From the NCBI RefSeq assembly GCF_039652435.2, contig NZ_CP190246.1, forward strand, positions 3,472,001 to 3,536,000: a stretch of DNA of 64,000 nt, written 5' to 3'. Of this stretch, positions 52,339 through 61,462 are shown piece after piece. This DNA comes from Niabella insulamsoli. Lineage in GTDB: Bacteria; Bacteroidota; Bacteroidia; Chitinophagales; Chitinophagaceae. A model generated the notes under the pieces. That model was not told the DNA's origin. It did no database searches and saw only the letters and a list, made by a program, of their open reading frames with translations. The position numbers and the translations under genes were made by a program. Position 1 is the first letter of the stretch. Each line of letters begins with the position of its first letter.

Positions 52339-52793
52339 CGTTGCTCAAAAGTTTTATAATGATCGTAAGTGACGAAAATTATTCCATCGCTCGAAAATAA
52401 AAGCCGGTCAGCGTTGCGGCGGCCACAATGATAGTTAAGATCAGCTTCAAACCATTTTCTATTCGGCGCCGACGGAAGATTATTTTCCCGATTAAAAAAA
52501 ACATCTCCGCCAATCGCTTTTCCGGGTACCGCCTCGCATAAATTCCCTTCCGAAGCCACCCAGCCCAGCTTCCGTGCTTCGCTTTTTTTAATATAATAAT
52601 CAGGTAGCCGCTTATGCTTCTTCACATAAGGCACAACCAGCTTTTCACTAGTCAACTCATCAATAGCCAACCTGGCCGTATCGGCAGACGAATGAACCTT
52701 TTCACTGACGCTTCGGTCTTTTAAAAAAATAATGCCGCCAACGATGAGAATCAGCAGCGCTATGATGGCGACACGTTTGTTGTTGATCATCAT
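52335..52793 (-). CDS. Barnase-like ribonuclease with N-terminal membrane anchor or signal
   Basis: A 152-residue protein. Residues 8-25 are hydrophobic, so it is exported or anchored. Residues about 60-152 match barnase closely: RLPDYYIKKSEARKLGWVAS, GKAIGGDVFFNRE, then ADLNYHCGRRNADRLLFSSD. Barnase catalytic residues Glu73, Arg83, Arg87 and His102 correspond to Glu116, Arg126, Arg130 and His145, all present. It would cleave single-stranded RNA, probably after purines. Two extra Cys (86 and 123) may form a disulfide absent from barnase. Confidence 0.93.
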   Translation of the reverse strand: MMINNKRVAIIALLILIVGGIIFLKDRSVSEKVHSSADTARLAIDELTSEKLVVPYVKKHKRLPDYYIKKSEARKLGWVASEGNLCEAVPGKAIGGDVFFNRENNLPSAPNRKWFEADLNYHCGRRNADRLLFSSDGIIFVTYDHYKTFEQR

Positions 52794-52897
52794 TTTGCAA
52801 ACTTAGGCAATTAACACACAGCCCGTTCATCGCAATTTTTCATTAACTTAAAACCCTGTTTAACGTTATTTCGAAACAATTCAACGATTAAAAAAAC

Positions 52898-53794
52898 ATG
52901 ATGATAAAAAATGTTTCCATCATAGGAGCCGGAACCATGGGCAACGGCATCGCCCACGTTTTTGCGCAGCACCATTTTAATGTGACGCTGGTAGATATTG
53001 ATGGCGAACAGCTACAAAAAGGGCTGTCAATCATTTCAAAAAACCTGGACCGGCAGATAGCCAAAGCATTGATCAGTCAGGAACAGAAAACGAAAATTCT
53101 TGAAAATATAAAAACAAAAACCAACCTATCTGATGGTGTAGAAACGGCGCATCTCGTTGTCGAAGCAGCTTCTGAAAACGAAACGCTCAAACTCAAAATA
53201 TTTCAACAGCTGGATGCGGCAGCTCCCCAGGATTGCATTTTAGCGAGCAACACATCATCTATCTCGATTACGAAATTAGCCGCTGCGACCCAAAGACCGG
53301 AGCAGGTGATCGGGATGCATTTCATGAACCCGGTGCCCGTCATGCAACTGGTAGAGATTATTAATGGCTATGCCACCAGCAGTTACGTCACTGGCTCGAT
53401 TGTAGAATTGAGTAAACAGATAGGAAAAACGCCTGCCATTGCCAGCGATTATCCCGGCTTTGTCGCTAACCGGATTTTGATGCCCATGATCAATGAGGCA
53501 ATTTACAGCTTGCAGGAAGGTGTGGCCGACGTAACATCGATAGACACCATCATGAAGCTGGGCATGGGCCACCCGATGGGCCCTTTGCAATTGGCTGATT
53601 TTATCGGCCTTGATGTTTGCCTTTCCATTTTACAAGTATTACAAAAAGGGTTTGGCAGCCCCAAATACGCGCCCTGCACCCTACTCGCCAATATGGTGGC
53701 AGCGGGCCAACTGGGTGTAAAGTCGGGTGAAGGCTTTTACGTGTATACACCCGGCAGCAAAGATTTAGTGGTGAGCAGCAAATTCAGGAAGTGA
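52898..53794 (+). CDS. 3-hydroxyacyl-CoA (3-hydroxybutyryl-CoA) dehydrogenase
   Basis: A 298-residue NAD-dependent enzyme. The Rossmann loop is GAGTMGNGIAH at about 10-20. The catalytic region is NTSSISITKLA and HFMNPVPVMQLVEI with the family His. The C-terminal domain has DYPGFVANRILMPMINEA and GHPMGPLQLADFIGLD. It oxidises 3-hydroxyacyl-CoA in fatty-acid or butanoate metabolism. Its 3' end overlaps the convergent HSDR-N-domain gene by 30 bp. Confidence 0.93.
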   Translation: MMIKNVSIIGAGTMGNGIAHVFAQHHFNVTLVDIDGEQLQKGLSIISKNLDRQIAKALISQEQKTKILENIKTKTNLSDGVETAHLVVEAASENETLKLKIFQQLDAAAPQDCILASNTSSISITKLAAATQRPEQVIGMHFMNPVPVMQLVEIINGYATSSYVTGSIVELSKQIGKTPAIASDYPGFVANRILMPMINEAIYSLQEGVADVTSIDTIMKLGMGHPMGPLQLADFIGLDVCLSILQVLQKGFGSPKYAPCTLLANMVAAGQLGVKSGEGFYVYTPGSKDLVVSSKFRK

Positions 53795-54211
53795 GTCAAT
53801 CGCCACCAATTGGCCATGCTCTTTTTTCCAGCCATAATGATGATTGCCGTTGGTTAGCACGAGGTAATCGGCAGGCATCGTAATATGGTATCGCAGCACC
53901 TGATGTAAAACATTTTCCGCGACAGGCACTTTATGGCTTTTACATTCGATCAACATCCAGGGCCGGTGATCGGGAGCATAAACTAAAATATCAAAACGCT
54001 TTTTAAGTTCCCCCAGATAAATTTCTTTCTCAAGCGCGATCAGCGTTTTCGGATAACGCATCACCTGAATCAAATAAGCGATGAAATTTTGGCGCACCCA
54101 CTCTTCGTCCTGAAGCAGCAGCCATTTTTTACGAATGGGATCGAAAATATGAGGCTGATTATTGCGCAGCTCGATTTTGAAATCGGGCGTCGGGTAGGCT
54201 ATGTTCATCAT
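53765..54211 (-). CDS. Stand-alone type I restriction HsdR N-terminal-like (HSDR_N_2) protein
   Basis: A 148-residue protein with a PD-(D/E)xK-like nuclease core: KKRFDILVYAPDHRPWMLIECK contains the Asp and the E-x-K. It stands alone with no methylase, specificity or helicase genes nearby. Such orphan domain proteins are widespread in Bacteroidota and have no settled role. The start MMNIAYP follows a gap without other genes. Confidence 0.82.
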   Translation of the reverse strand: MMNIAYPTPDFKIELRNNQPHIFDPIRKKWLLLQDEEWVRQNFIAYLIQVMRYPKTLIALEKEIYLGELKKRFDILVYAPDHRPWMLIECKSHKVPVAENVLHQVLRYHITMPADYLVLTNGNHHYGWKKEHGQLVAIDSLPEFAAHH

Positions 54212-54246
54212 CAGTCCAAAAATAAAAGATTATTTTAGAGCCTGTT

Positions 54247-54254
54247 TAAATTTG
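54247..54254 (+). promoter_or_regulatory. Possible -7 element of AMP nucleosidase gene
   Basis: TAAATTTG fits TAnnTTTG 57 bp before the ATG at 54312. Confidence 0.4.
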
Positions 54255-54311
54255 TTAAGCGAAGTTATTTTGTAGCTCATTTTAAATAAGCGCTTAGCTA
54301 AAGAAACTGAT

Positions 54312-55082
54312 ATGAAGACAAAACAAGATATCGTAGCCAACTGGCTGCCACGCTACACTGGTGAAAACCTGAAAAATTTTGGAAAATATATCCTGCTTAC
54401 CAATTTCAGCAACTATGTGCAACTGTTTGCCGAGTGGCACAAAGTGAAAGTGGTGGGCGAAGGAAAGCCGATGCAATGCGCTACGGCAGATAATATGACC
54501 ATCATTAACTTTGGAATGGGCAGCCCCACGGCAGCCACTATCATGGATTTATTAACAGCCATTGCACCCGAAGCCGTTTTATTTTTAGGAAAATGCGGCG
54601 GCCTTAAAAAAAGGAATAAAGTGGGCGACCTTATTTTACCCATCGCCGCCATTAGAGGAGAAGGAACCTCCGACGACTATTTCCCTTCGGAAGTGCCCGC
54701 GCTGCCTGCGTTTGCCCTGCAAAAAGCGGTGAGTACCACCATCCGCGAAGCGCAAACCGACTATTGGACCGGCACTGTTTATACCACGAACAGAAGGGTT
54801 TGGGAGCATGACGAACCTTTTAAAGAATATCTGAAAAGAATTCGCGCTTACGCTATCGACATGGAAACGGCAACCATTTTTAGCGTGGGTTTTTTTAATA
54901 AAATTCCAACAGGCGCGCTCTTGTTGGTCAGCGATTCGCCGATGATTCCCGATGGCGTAAAAACCGCCGAAAGCGACAAAAAAGTGACAGCCACCTATGT
55001 GGAAAATCATTTGAAGATCGGCATCGGATCTTTGCGGCAGCTTATTAATAACCAACAAACCATCCGGCATTTAAGGTTTTGA
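54312..55082 (+). CDS. amn: AMP nucleosidase (Bacteroidota-type, short)
   Basis: A 256-residue member of the nucleoside phosphorylase superfamily: INFGMGSPTAATIMDLL, FLGKCGGLKKRNKVGDLILP and the catalytic-type AIDMETATIFSVGF. It splits AMP to adenine and ribose-5-phosphate. It lacks the extra N-terminal domain of E. coli Amn (484 residues), as usual in this phylum. It lies 89 bp ahead of a small lipoprotein gene. Confidence 0.9.
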   Translation: MKTKQDIVANWLPRYTGENLKNFGKYILLTNFSNYVQLFAEWHKVKVVGEGKPMQCATADNMTIINFGMGSPTAATIMDLLTAIAPEAVLFLGKCGGLKKRNKVGDLILPIAAIRGEGTSDDYFPSEVPALPAFALQKAVSTTIREAQTDYWTGTVYTTNRRVWEHDEPFKEYLKRIRAYAIDMETATIFSVGFFNKIPTGALLLVSDSPMIPDGVKTAESDKKVTATYVENHLKIGIGSLRQLINNQQTIRHLRF

Positions 55083-55171
55083 CAAAAGGGCTTGTGGCAT
55101 CAGTTTTGCTGCTTTTCCACGATAAAGCCCGGCCCCGGAACCCAATCTTTCCACATCTAAAATTTCACCCG

Positions 55172-55567
55172 ATGCGCGCTCCCATAAAAACCACGCTCCT
55201 ATTTTCGATGCTTTCCTTATGTATGTCTTGCAGCAATACAACTGCGCTCAATAAAGGAAAGGAAAAGCTGAAAGCCCGTTTTGAAGTAGCAGGCATTTGC
55301 TCTAATTACACTTTTAGCCTGATCGAAGGAATGGCTGACACCTCACTGGTAGCAGCCAGCTGGACTAACCCCCAGTCGGATAGCACTTACACCAATGCCT
55401 TTGGCGTCAAAAACCCCTGCGACCTGCCTGAAGGATTGAAAGTAGGCGATGAATTTTATTTTGAAATAGACAGCAACCGGCCCAACCGTTGCATGGTTTG
55501 CATGGCTTACTATCCTACACCGGCAAAAAAATTGAACATCAAAGTGCTTGAAATTGTTAAGGAATAA
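55172..55567 (+). CDS. Small lipoprotein of unknown function
   Basis: The ATG at 55172 gives 131 residues with a lipoprotein signal, MRAPIKTTLLFSMLSLCMSC. The mature part is beta-rich with Cys in RFEVAGICSNYTF, KNPCDLPEG and NRCMVCMAYYPTP. The upstream open frame to 55079 lacks a signal. Its stop overlaps the ATG of the ABC ATPase by 1 bp (TAATG), suggesting coupling. No family recognised. Confidence 0.75.
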   Translation: MRAPIKTTLLFSMLSLCMSCSNTTALNKGKEKLKARFEVAGICSNYTFSLIEGMADTSLVAASWTNPQSDSTYTNAFGVKNPCDLPEGLKVGDEFYFEIDSNRPNRCMVCMAYYPTPAKKLNIKVLEIVKE

Positions 55568-57276
55568 TGGCAACGCCTCTTCTTTCTATAAATGACCTTT
55601 CAGTCAGCTTCCATGTTGGCGATCAGGTAGTCAACGCTATCCGCGATATTTCTTTTAATGTTCACGCCGGTGAAATCGTTGCGCTGGTAGGAGAAAGCGG
55701 TTCCGGAAAATCGGTCACTTCTCTGTCTATGCTACAATTGCTTCCAAGTCCTCCCGCCCGGGTCGATCAGGGCACGATCCTTTTTAATGAAGACGGTAAC
55801 CGCCCGGTGGACCTGCTCAGGTGCAGCATTGCTGAGCGTCAAAAAATCAGGGGCAACAAAATATCGATGATATTTCAGGAACCCATGACCTCGCTCAACC
55901 CTGTTTTCACCTGCGGCTACCAGGTAGGCGAAGCGATATTAGCGCATCACAAGCTCACCAAACAAGAGGCAAAAAAAAGAACGATAGCCTGGTTTGAAAA
56001 AGTGAAGCTCCCCAATCCTGCCGATTTGTACAGCCGGTATCCGCACCAGCTGAGCGGCGGCCAAAAACAGAGAGTGATGATTGCTATGGCCATGTGTTGC
56101 AAGCCTTCGCTACTAATTTGTGATGAACCGACGACGGCGCTCGATGTCACGGTTCAGAAAAATGTACTCGAGCTGATCAAAACCTTGCAACGCGAAACTG
56201 GTATGGGCGTCATCTTCATCACCCATGATCTTGGCGTTGTGAAACAAATTGCCGATCGCGCTATCGTCATGTTCAAAGGAAAGATTGTAGAGCAAGGCCC
56301 CGTTAACGATATTTTTCATAAGGCTCAACACCCCTATACAAAAGCGTTGATTGCATGCAGGCCGGTCAACCATAAACGCGGGCAGCGCCTGCCCGTCGTG
56401 CGCGACTTTTTAAATAGCGAGCCGGAGCTGCAACCACAGCTGGCTACGCCGAAAGCCATTCAACAGCAGAAACCGGCTAGCGAGGCAACCCGTAAAACGC
56501 TCGTTAGCGTGGAGCATTTATCGGTTTGGTTTACAAATAAGAAAAACTGGCTGGGGCGCCCCATCAGCTATGTCAAAGCGGTTAATGATATCAGTTTTGA
56601 AGTGTATGAAAATGAAACCCTGGGTATTGTGGGCGAAAGCGGATGCGGCAAATCGACACTGGGGCGAACCTTATTGCAGCTGATACCTGCCACGAGCGGC
56701 ACCATCAAATATAAGGAGCAAAATCTTAATCGTTATAATCCCGCGCAATTGCGCGAATTGCGACGCCACCTGCAAATTGTTTTTCAGGATCCTTATTCGT
56801 CTTTAAACCCGCGCCAGAAGATCGGCGCAGCGATTGAAGAACCTTTAAAAGTGCACGGCCTTTTTAAAACGGCTGCTCAGCGAAAGCAGCGAACGCAGGA
56901 GCTCTTGCAGAAAGTAGGGTTGATGCCAGAACATTATGATCGCTATCCCCATGAATTTAGCGGCGGCCAGCGACAGCGTATTGTCATCGCGCGCGCCTTA
57001 GCGCTGCAACCTTCCTTTATTATCTGCGACGAGTCGGTGTCTGCGCTTGACGTAAGCGTGCAGGCGCAGGTTTTAAACCTGCTGAACGACTTGAAAAAAG
57101 AATTTGGATTTACCATTGTTTTTATCAGTCACGACCTGAGCGTCGTCCGCTATTTCAGCGACCGGATTTTAGTTATGAACCGCGGCGAAATAGAAGAAAT
57201 AGGCCCAGCCGACGATATTTACGAGAGCCCCGAAAAGGAGTATACCAAACGGTTGATCGACGCCATTCCGCAATGA
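55567..57276 (+). CDS. Fused oligopeptide/dipeptide ABC transporter ATPase (OppD-OppF type)
   Basis: A 569-residue protein with two ABC ATPase domains. The first has Walker A GESGSGKSVT (about 41-50), signature LSGGQKQRV and Walker B LLICDEPTTALD. The second, from about 320, has GESGCGKSTL, FSGGQRQRI and FIICDESVSALD. Each half is followed by an oligopeptide-transporter C-terminal stretch (YTKALIA, YTKRLIDAIP). It would drive peptide import with separate permease and binding subunits, none of which lie nearby. Confidence 0.94.
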   Translation: MATPLLSINDLSVSFHVGDQVVNAIRDISFNVHAGEIVALVGESGSGKSVTSLSMLQLLPSPPARVDQGTILFNEDGNRPVDLLRCSIAERQKIRGNKISMIFQEPMTSLNPVFTCGYQVGEAILAHHKLTKQEAKKRTIAWFEKVKLPNPADLYSRYPHQLSGGQKQRVMIAMAMCCKPSLLICDEPTTALDVTVQKNVLELIKTLQRETGMGVIFITHDLGVVKQIADRAIVMFKGKIVEQGPVNDIFHKAQHPYTKALIACRPVNHKRGQRLPVVRDFLNSEPELQPQLATPKAIQQQKPASEATRKTLVSVEHLSVWFTNKKNWLGRPISYVKAVNDISFEVYENETLGIVGESGCGKSTLGRTLLQLIPATSGTIKYKEQNLNRYNPAQLRELRRHLQIVFQDPYSSLNPRQKIGAAIEEPLKVHGLFKTAAQRKQRTQELLQKVGLMPEHYDRYPHEFSGGQRQRIVIARALALQPSFIICDESVSALDVSVQAQVLNLLNDLKKEFGFTIVFISHDLSVVRYFSDRILVMNRGEIEEIGPADDIYESPEKEYTKRLIDAIPQ

Positions 57277-57354
57277 TCAGGCGTGTTGGATGTGGCGGGA
57301 CGCTTCGATAAACCCTCACCTCAAAAAAATGAAAGAAAAATAGCAAAAAAACGC

Positions 57355-57362
57355 TACCTTTG
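57355..57362 (+). promoter_or_regulatory. Predicted -7 element of queA
   Basis: TACCTTTG fits TAnnTTTG and is followed by GCAGCC exactly as at the fusA promoter. It implies a leader of about 140 nt before the ATG at 57509. Confidence 0.5.
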
Positions 57363-57508
57363 CAGCCACAAAATCGAAAACCGGTGCCGTAAGACCGGGG
57401 CTCGGAAGGATAAATTGCCTGATTTTCAGGAATTTTTACTGCCAACCTCAGCTTCATACCCCACTGTTTTATTGATTTTGAATCACTAAAAGAAAAAGAA
57501 TAATCTTA

Positions 57509-58558
57509 ATGAAGCTTTCACAATTTCAATTCGACCTTCCCTTAAACCTTGTCGCTCAACATCCGGCTAAAAAAAGAGAAGATGCGCGCATGATGGTCGT
57601 TCATCGTCACACCGGCGAGATCGAAAACAAGCATTTTCGCGATATCCTGGATTACTTTGATGATAAGGATGCATTTGTAGTAAATAACACAAAAGTTTTT
57701 CCCGCGCGTATGTATGGACGTAAGGAGAAAACAGGTGCGAAGATCGAAGTGTTTTTATTAAGAGAACTGAACAAACCCAATCGCCTTTGGGATGTGATCG
57801 TGGACCCCGCCAGAAAAATACGTGTGGGTAATAAATTATATTTTGGCGAAAATGAAGAGCTGGTAGCCGAGGTAATCGACAATACCACCAGCCGCGGCCG
57901 CACCATCAAATTTTTATGGGAAGGCGAAGAAGATGCATTTCGCGCTCAGTTGGAAGTGTTGGGCGAAACGCCGCTACCGAAGTATATCAAACGCAAGCCC
58001 GATGAAGATGATAAAGAACGTTACCAGACTGTATATGCTAAGCATGAAGGCGCAGTAGCCGCTCCTACAGCCGGTTTGCACTTCAGCCGGGAGTTAATCA
58101 AACGCCTTGAAATTAAAGGTATCCGTTTTGCAGAGATCACCTTGCATACCGGCCTGGGCACTTTTCGCCCGATTGAAGTGGAGGATTTGAGTAAACATAA
58201 AATGGACGCCGAGTATTTCAGAATTGAAGAACCGGCTTGCAAAATCGTGAATAAAGCAAAAGAAACCAACCATCGCATCTGCGCTATCGGTACTACCACT
58301 ATGCGTGCCATGGAATCTTCTTTCACAGCTCACAAAATGTTGAAACCAGCCGAGGGATGGACCAATACTTTTATTCATCCGCCTCACCAGTTTAATATCG
58401 CTGATTCGCTGGTGACGAATTTTCATCTGCCCAAAACAAGCCTCATGATAATGACGGCGGCTTTCGCAGGTTACGACCTGGCGGTAGAAGCCTATAAAAA
58501 AGCGATAAAAGATAAGTACCGGTTTTTCAGCTATGGTGATGCGTTGTTGATTCTTTAA
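57509..58558 (+). CDS. queA: tRNA preQ1(34) S-adenosylmethionine ribosyltransferase-isomerase
   Basis: A 349-residue protein beginning MKLSQFQFDLPLNLVAQHPA, typical of QueA. It contains VVNNTKVFPARMYGRKEKTG, YQTVYAKHEGAVAAPTAGLHF and LHTGLGTFRPIEVEDLSKHKMDAE, the family signatures. It adds the ribosyl unit of SAM to preQ1 in tRNA on the way to queuosine. It has its own predicted promoter and terminator. Confidence 0.97.
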   Translation: MKLSQFQFDLPLNLVAQHPAKKREDARMMVVHRHTGEIENKHFRDILDYFDDKDAFVVNNTKVFPARMYGRKEKTGAKIEVFLLRELNKPNRLWDVIVDPARKIRVGNKLYFGENEELVAEVIDNTTSRGRTIKFLWEGEEDAFRAQLEVLGETPLPKYIKRKPDEDDKERYQTVYAKHEGAVAAPTAGLHFSRELIKRLEIKGIRFAEITLHTGLGTFRPIEVEDLSKHKMDAEYFRIEEPACKIVNKAKETNHRICAIGTTTMRAMESSFTAHKMLKPAEGWTNTFIHPPHQFNIADSLVTNFHLPKTSLMIMTAAFAGYDLAVEAYKKAIKDKYRFFSYGDALLIL

Positions 58559-58900
58559 CCAATTTTTCAAAGCGGGCGCCTGAATGTAGCTTGCCCCGAT
58601 TTGAGACTATCACCACGCTAATACTTTATTATAAATACACAAGATTCCCGTATTTTTATAATGGCCTTCAGCAATGAGGGCCATTTTCATTTGCGGCCGT
58701 ATGTATTTCACAAATATTCATCGGAAGTAGCAACACGTACAAAAAATTATGACTTTAGCTGATAAGAAGCAAATCAAGACCTTTACTTCCCCCACTTCAA
58801 AGGGACAGTAGCATCGCATATGCTATCTCTCAGCCAATGAAACAACAGCTTACGTGACCTCAATAAAATAGGACAATGAAAATAGATGTGGTCGATGCAC
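58559..58900. other. 342-bp intergenic region after queA
   Basis: It contains the queA terminator (58660-58688). The rest has no supportable gene. A 30-codon ORF from about 58750 has no feature of note. Confidence 0.6.
58660..58688 (+). terminator. Terminator of queA
   Basis: The arms AATGGCC (58660-58666) and GGCCATT (58679-58685) with a 12-nt loop are followed by a short T-run. It lies 100 bp past the stop. Confidence 0.55.
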
Positions 58901-59554
58901 TTAAAACACAAAATCAAATATTTCAATGGCACCTTGCTTCCAATACAAATCATCAATTGTCACATACGACAGATCATCTTTTTGATTTAAGTGCTTAAAT
59001 AAGGCACCATTCGTCGCAGCGCTCAAACCTTTAAATACAAATTCGCTGCAATACATACGATCGTCGGTTGTTAAATTAAAAAACAGATCAAAAAGCAGCC
59101 CTTCGCTGTAGCGCTCGCGGATCCAGTTTGCCAGCGACTCGCTTTCTGATGCGTTCAGTTGATATCGATAGACCGCAATCCTGTCATTGATCTTTGGATC
59201 ACAAAAAAGCTCAAGTGGCTGTCTTAATAATTTTTGAGAAGGGTTGAAACGCCCGCCCAGCGCATGATAGACGAAAACAGTATCGTGCTCAACCTGGATA
59301 ATGCCACAGTGGGAGAAAGATTTATCTGTCCGGCTCATGTGCCGTGCAGCCTCACTTACCTCGTCAATCCCGTTGCGAAAAATAAGATCCCCGCTTTGCA
59401 GCAGCGGCTTTAAACGCTGTAGTTCGCCAAGCCCCGCTTTATGGTTTCTTGCGCAGGCCAATAGGCAAAAAAGAAAAAGGCACCCGCCGAAACGGATACC
59501 TTGAAAGGTAAAATGGATTTTACCTCTATGATCTTGAAGCTTCTTTTTCTGCAT
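58901..59554 (-). CDS. YiiX/YebB-like NlpC/P60 cysteine hydrolase, likely lipoprotein
   Basis: A 217-residue protein with a hydrophobic N-terminus and a lipobox-like CLLAC. Family motifs are GDLIFRNG, FSHCGII with the catalytic-type His, and the YCSEFVF cysteine, in the permuted papain-like order of the YiiX group. It would hydrolyse an amide or ester, perhaps in peptidoglycan or lipids. Its ATG at 59554 overlaps the phoH 3' end by 29 bp. No better in-frame ATG exists, so either the overlap is real or a non-ATG start is used. Confidence 0.82.
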   Translation of the reverse strand: MQKKKLQDHRGKIHFTFQGIRFGGCLFLFCLLACARNHKAGLGELQRLKPLLQSGDLIFRNGIDEVSEAARHMSRTDKSFSHCGIIQVEHDTVFVYHALGGRFNPSQKLLRQPLELFCDPKINDRIAVYRYQLNASESESLANWIRERYSEGLLFDLFFNLTTDDRMYCSEFVFKGLSAATNGALFKHLNQKDDLSYVTIDDLYWKQGAIEIFDFVF

Positions 59555-60509
59555 TGCGCTCGTGCTCGGTGTTATAAGCCTTGATGATGGCTTTAACCAA
59601 TCTGTGTCTTACAACATCTTCTTCATCCAGCTCGATATAGCCGATGCCTGGAATATTCCTTAAAATGCGCGCCGCTGTTTTCAATCCACTACGTTGATTT
59701 TTGGGAAGATCTACCTGGGTCATATCCCCGGTTATAATCGCTTTGGCATTGGCCCCGATCCGTGTTAAAAACATTTTCAATTGAAGATCGGTGGCGTTCT
59801 GCGCTTCATCAAGAATGATAAAAGCGTTGTCTAAAGTTCGGCCGCGCATGTACGCCAGCGGAGCGATCTCAATAGTCCGGGTCGTCATGAAATAGCCCAG
59901 CTTATCTGCCGGAATCATATCATCGAGCGCGTCGTAAAGCGGTCTCAGGTAGGGGTCGATCTTTTCTTTCAGATCACCGGGCAAAAAACCAAGGCTTTCC
60001 CCGGCTTCCACAGCGGGACGGGTAAGGATAATTTTCTTTACCTGCTTATTTTTCAACGCGCGCACCGCCAACGCCACTGCGGTATAGGTTTTACCGGTAC
60101 CTGCCGGCCCCATAGCAAAAACGATATCATTTTTCTCAGCTTCCTGCACGAGCTTTTTCTGATTTGCGGTGCGGGCTCTTACACTTTTGCCGTTGGGACC
60201 AAAAACTAAAACTTCATTGGGATTGCGCTCCATAAAGTTGTCGATCACTTCTGCATCATCGCCACCCAAAATCTGATCGAAATAGTTATTACTCATGCTC
60301 CCGTTTCTTTCGATATAAGAAATAGCGAGGCTGATTTTTTCTGTGGCGGCTTTTATCTGTTCGGGCGATCCGCTCAGTTTTAACTGGGTGCCACGAGAAA
60401 GGATTTTGAGTAATGGAAATTTCTTTTTGAGTATGTCGAGCTTTGCATTGTTAACACCTAAAAAATCGAGAGGGTTAACGGTTTCCAGGTTAATAATTGT
60501 CTCTGTCAA
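59526..60509 (-). CDS. phoH: PhoH family ATPase
   Basis: A 327-residue cytoplasmic ATPase. The N-terminal third has a KH-like stretch, and the PhoH domain begins near 105 (VFGPNGKSVRARTANQKKLV). Walker A is GPAGTGKT at 134-141, followed by RPAVEAGESLGFLPGDLKEK and the Walker B-like FIILDEAQNATDLQLKMFLTR. Members act in RNA metabolism with YbeY-type partners. The YiiX-like gene follows and overlaps. Confidence 0.95.
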   Translation of the reverse strand: MTETIINLETVNPLDFLGVNNAKLDILKKKFPLLKILSRGTQLKLSGSPEQIKAATEKISLAISYIERNGSMSNNYFDQILGGDDAEVIDNFMERNPNEVLVFGPNGKSVRARTANQKKLVQEAEKNDIVFAMGPAGTGKTYTAVALAVRALKNKQVKKIILTRPAVEAGESLGFLPGDLKEKIDPYLRPLYDALDDMIPADKLGYFMTTRTIEIAPLAYMRGRTLDNAFIILDEAQNATDLQLKMFLTRIGANAKAIITGDMTQVDLPKNQRSGLKTAARILRNIPGIGYIELDEEDVVRHRLVKAIIKAYNTEHERNAEKEASRS

Positions 60510-60733
60510 TTCAAATTAAGTTTATCATTGAGGCTACCGGCAAAGAGCGAACCGGCTTATGCTTCGTCATGCCGAACTTTCTTGCAGCATGCCTGCTCTT
60601 CTAATCCAAATATATTATTTATAAAGTGAAAAAGCCTCTTATAAGTTATTAACAAATGTTAATTCTGTATCGTGCCCATTACTAAATAATTGCTTATAGA
60701 CTCCTCCAATCTGCCACAATTTCCTTTCGCAAT

Positions 60734-61381
60734 TTATATCGCTTTCAGCGTCTCGATTGTCAACACAGGATCTGCGGCTTTAAAAACAGTACTTCCCGCA
60801 ATTAGCACGTCTGCGCCCGCGTCAATAATTGACTTGGCATTTTCCACCGTCACCCCGCCATCTATTTCAATCAACACATTTAAACCGCGCTCTACAATCA
60901 TTTTTTTCAGCTGCTTGATTTTTTCAAGCGTGTAAGGAATGAATTTCTGGCCGCCAAAACCCGGGTTAACACTCATCAGGTTTACAATATCAATTTCATG
61001 TAATATGTCGCTAAGCAAACCCACAGGCGTATGCGGGTTAACGGCCACTCCCGCTTTCATACCGAGCGCCTTAATAGCGCTGATATCCTGGTGCAGCATC
61101 GGGCAGGCTTCTATATGAATCGTTAAATGATCGGCTCCGGCATTTTTAAACTCCTGGGCGTAGCGCCCGGGCTGTTCAATCATCAGGTGCACATCGCAGG
61201 GCTTCTGCACGACCTGGCGCACAAAATCAATCACCATCGGACCAAAACTTATATTCGGCACAAACATCCCGTCCATCACATCAAGATGAAGCCAATCGGC
61301 ACTGCTGTTATTAATCAGCTCGCATTCGGATTGCAGCTTTAAAAAATCAGCTGCCAGCAAAGAAGGTGCAACCAACGCCAT
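60734..61381 (-). CDS. rpe: Ribulose-phosphate 3-epimerase
   Basis: A 215-residue TIM barrel with the Rpe signatures LHLDVMDGMFVPNISFG, HLMIEQPGRY, SVNPGFGGQKFIP and IEIDGGVTVENA. It interconverts ribulose-5-phosphate and xylulose-5-phosphate in the pentose phosphate pathway using a metal ion. Transcribed alone, divergent from the next gene. Confidence 0.97.
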   Translation of the reverse strand: MALVAPSLLAADFLKLQSECELINNSSADWLHLDVMDGMFVPNISFGPMVIDFVRQVVQKPCDVHLMIEQPGRYAQEFKNAGADHLTIHIEACPMLHQDISAIKALGMKAGVAVNPHTPVGLLSDILHEIDIVNLMSVNPGFGGQKFIPYTLEKIKQLKKMIVERGLNVLIEIDGGVTVENAKSIIDAGADVLIAGSTVFKAADPVLTIETLKAI

Positions 61382-61462
61382 AATTTCTCAGGTTTTAGAA
61401 TTGCAAAGTAAACCTTTACAAAACGAAATTGCCTATTTTCGCAAACATAAATCTCGAAAACT

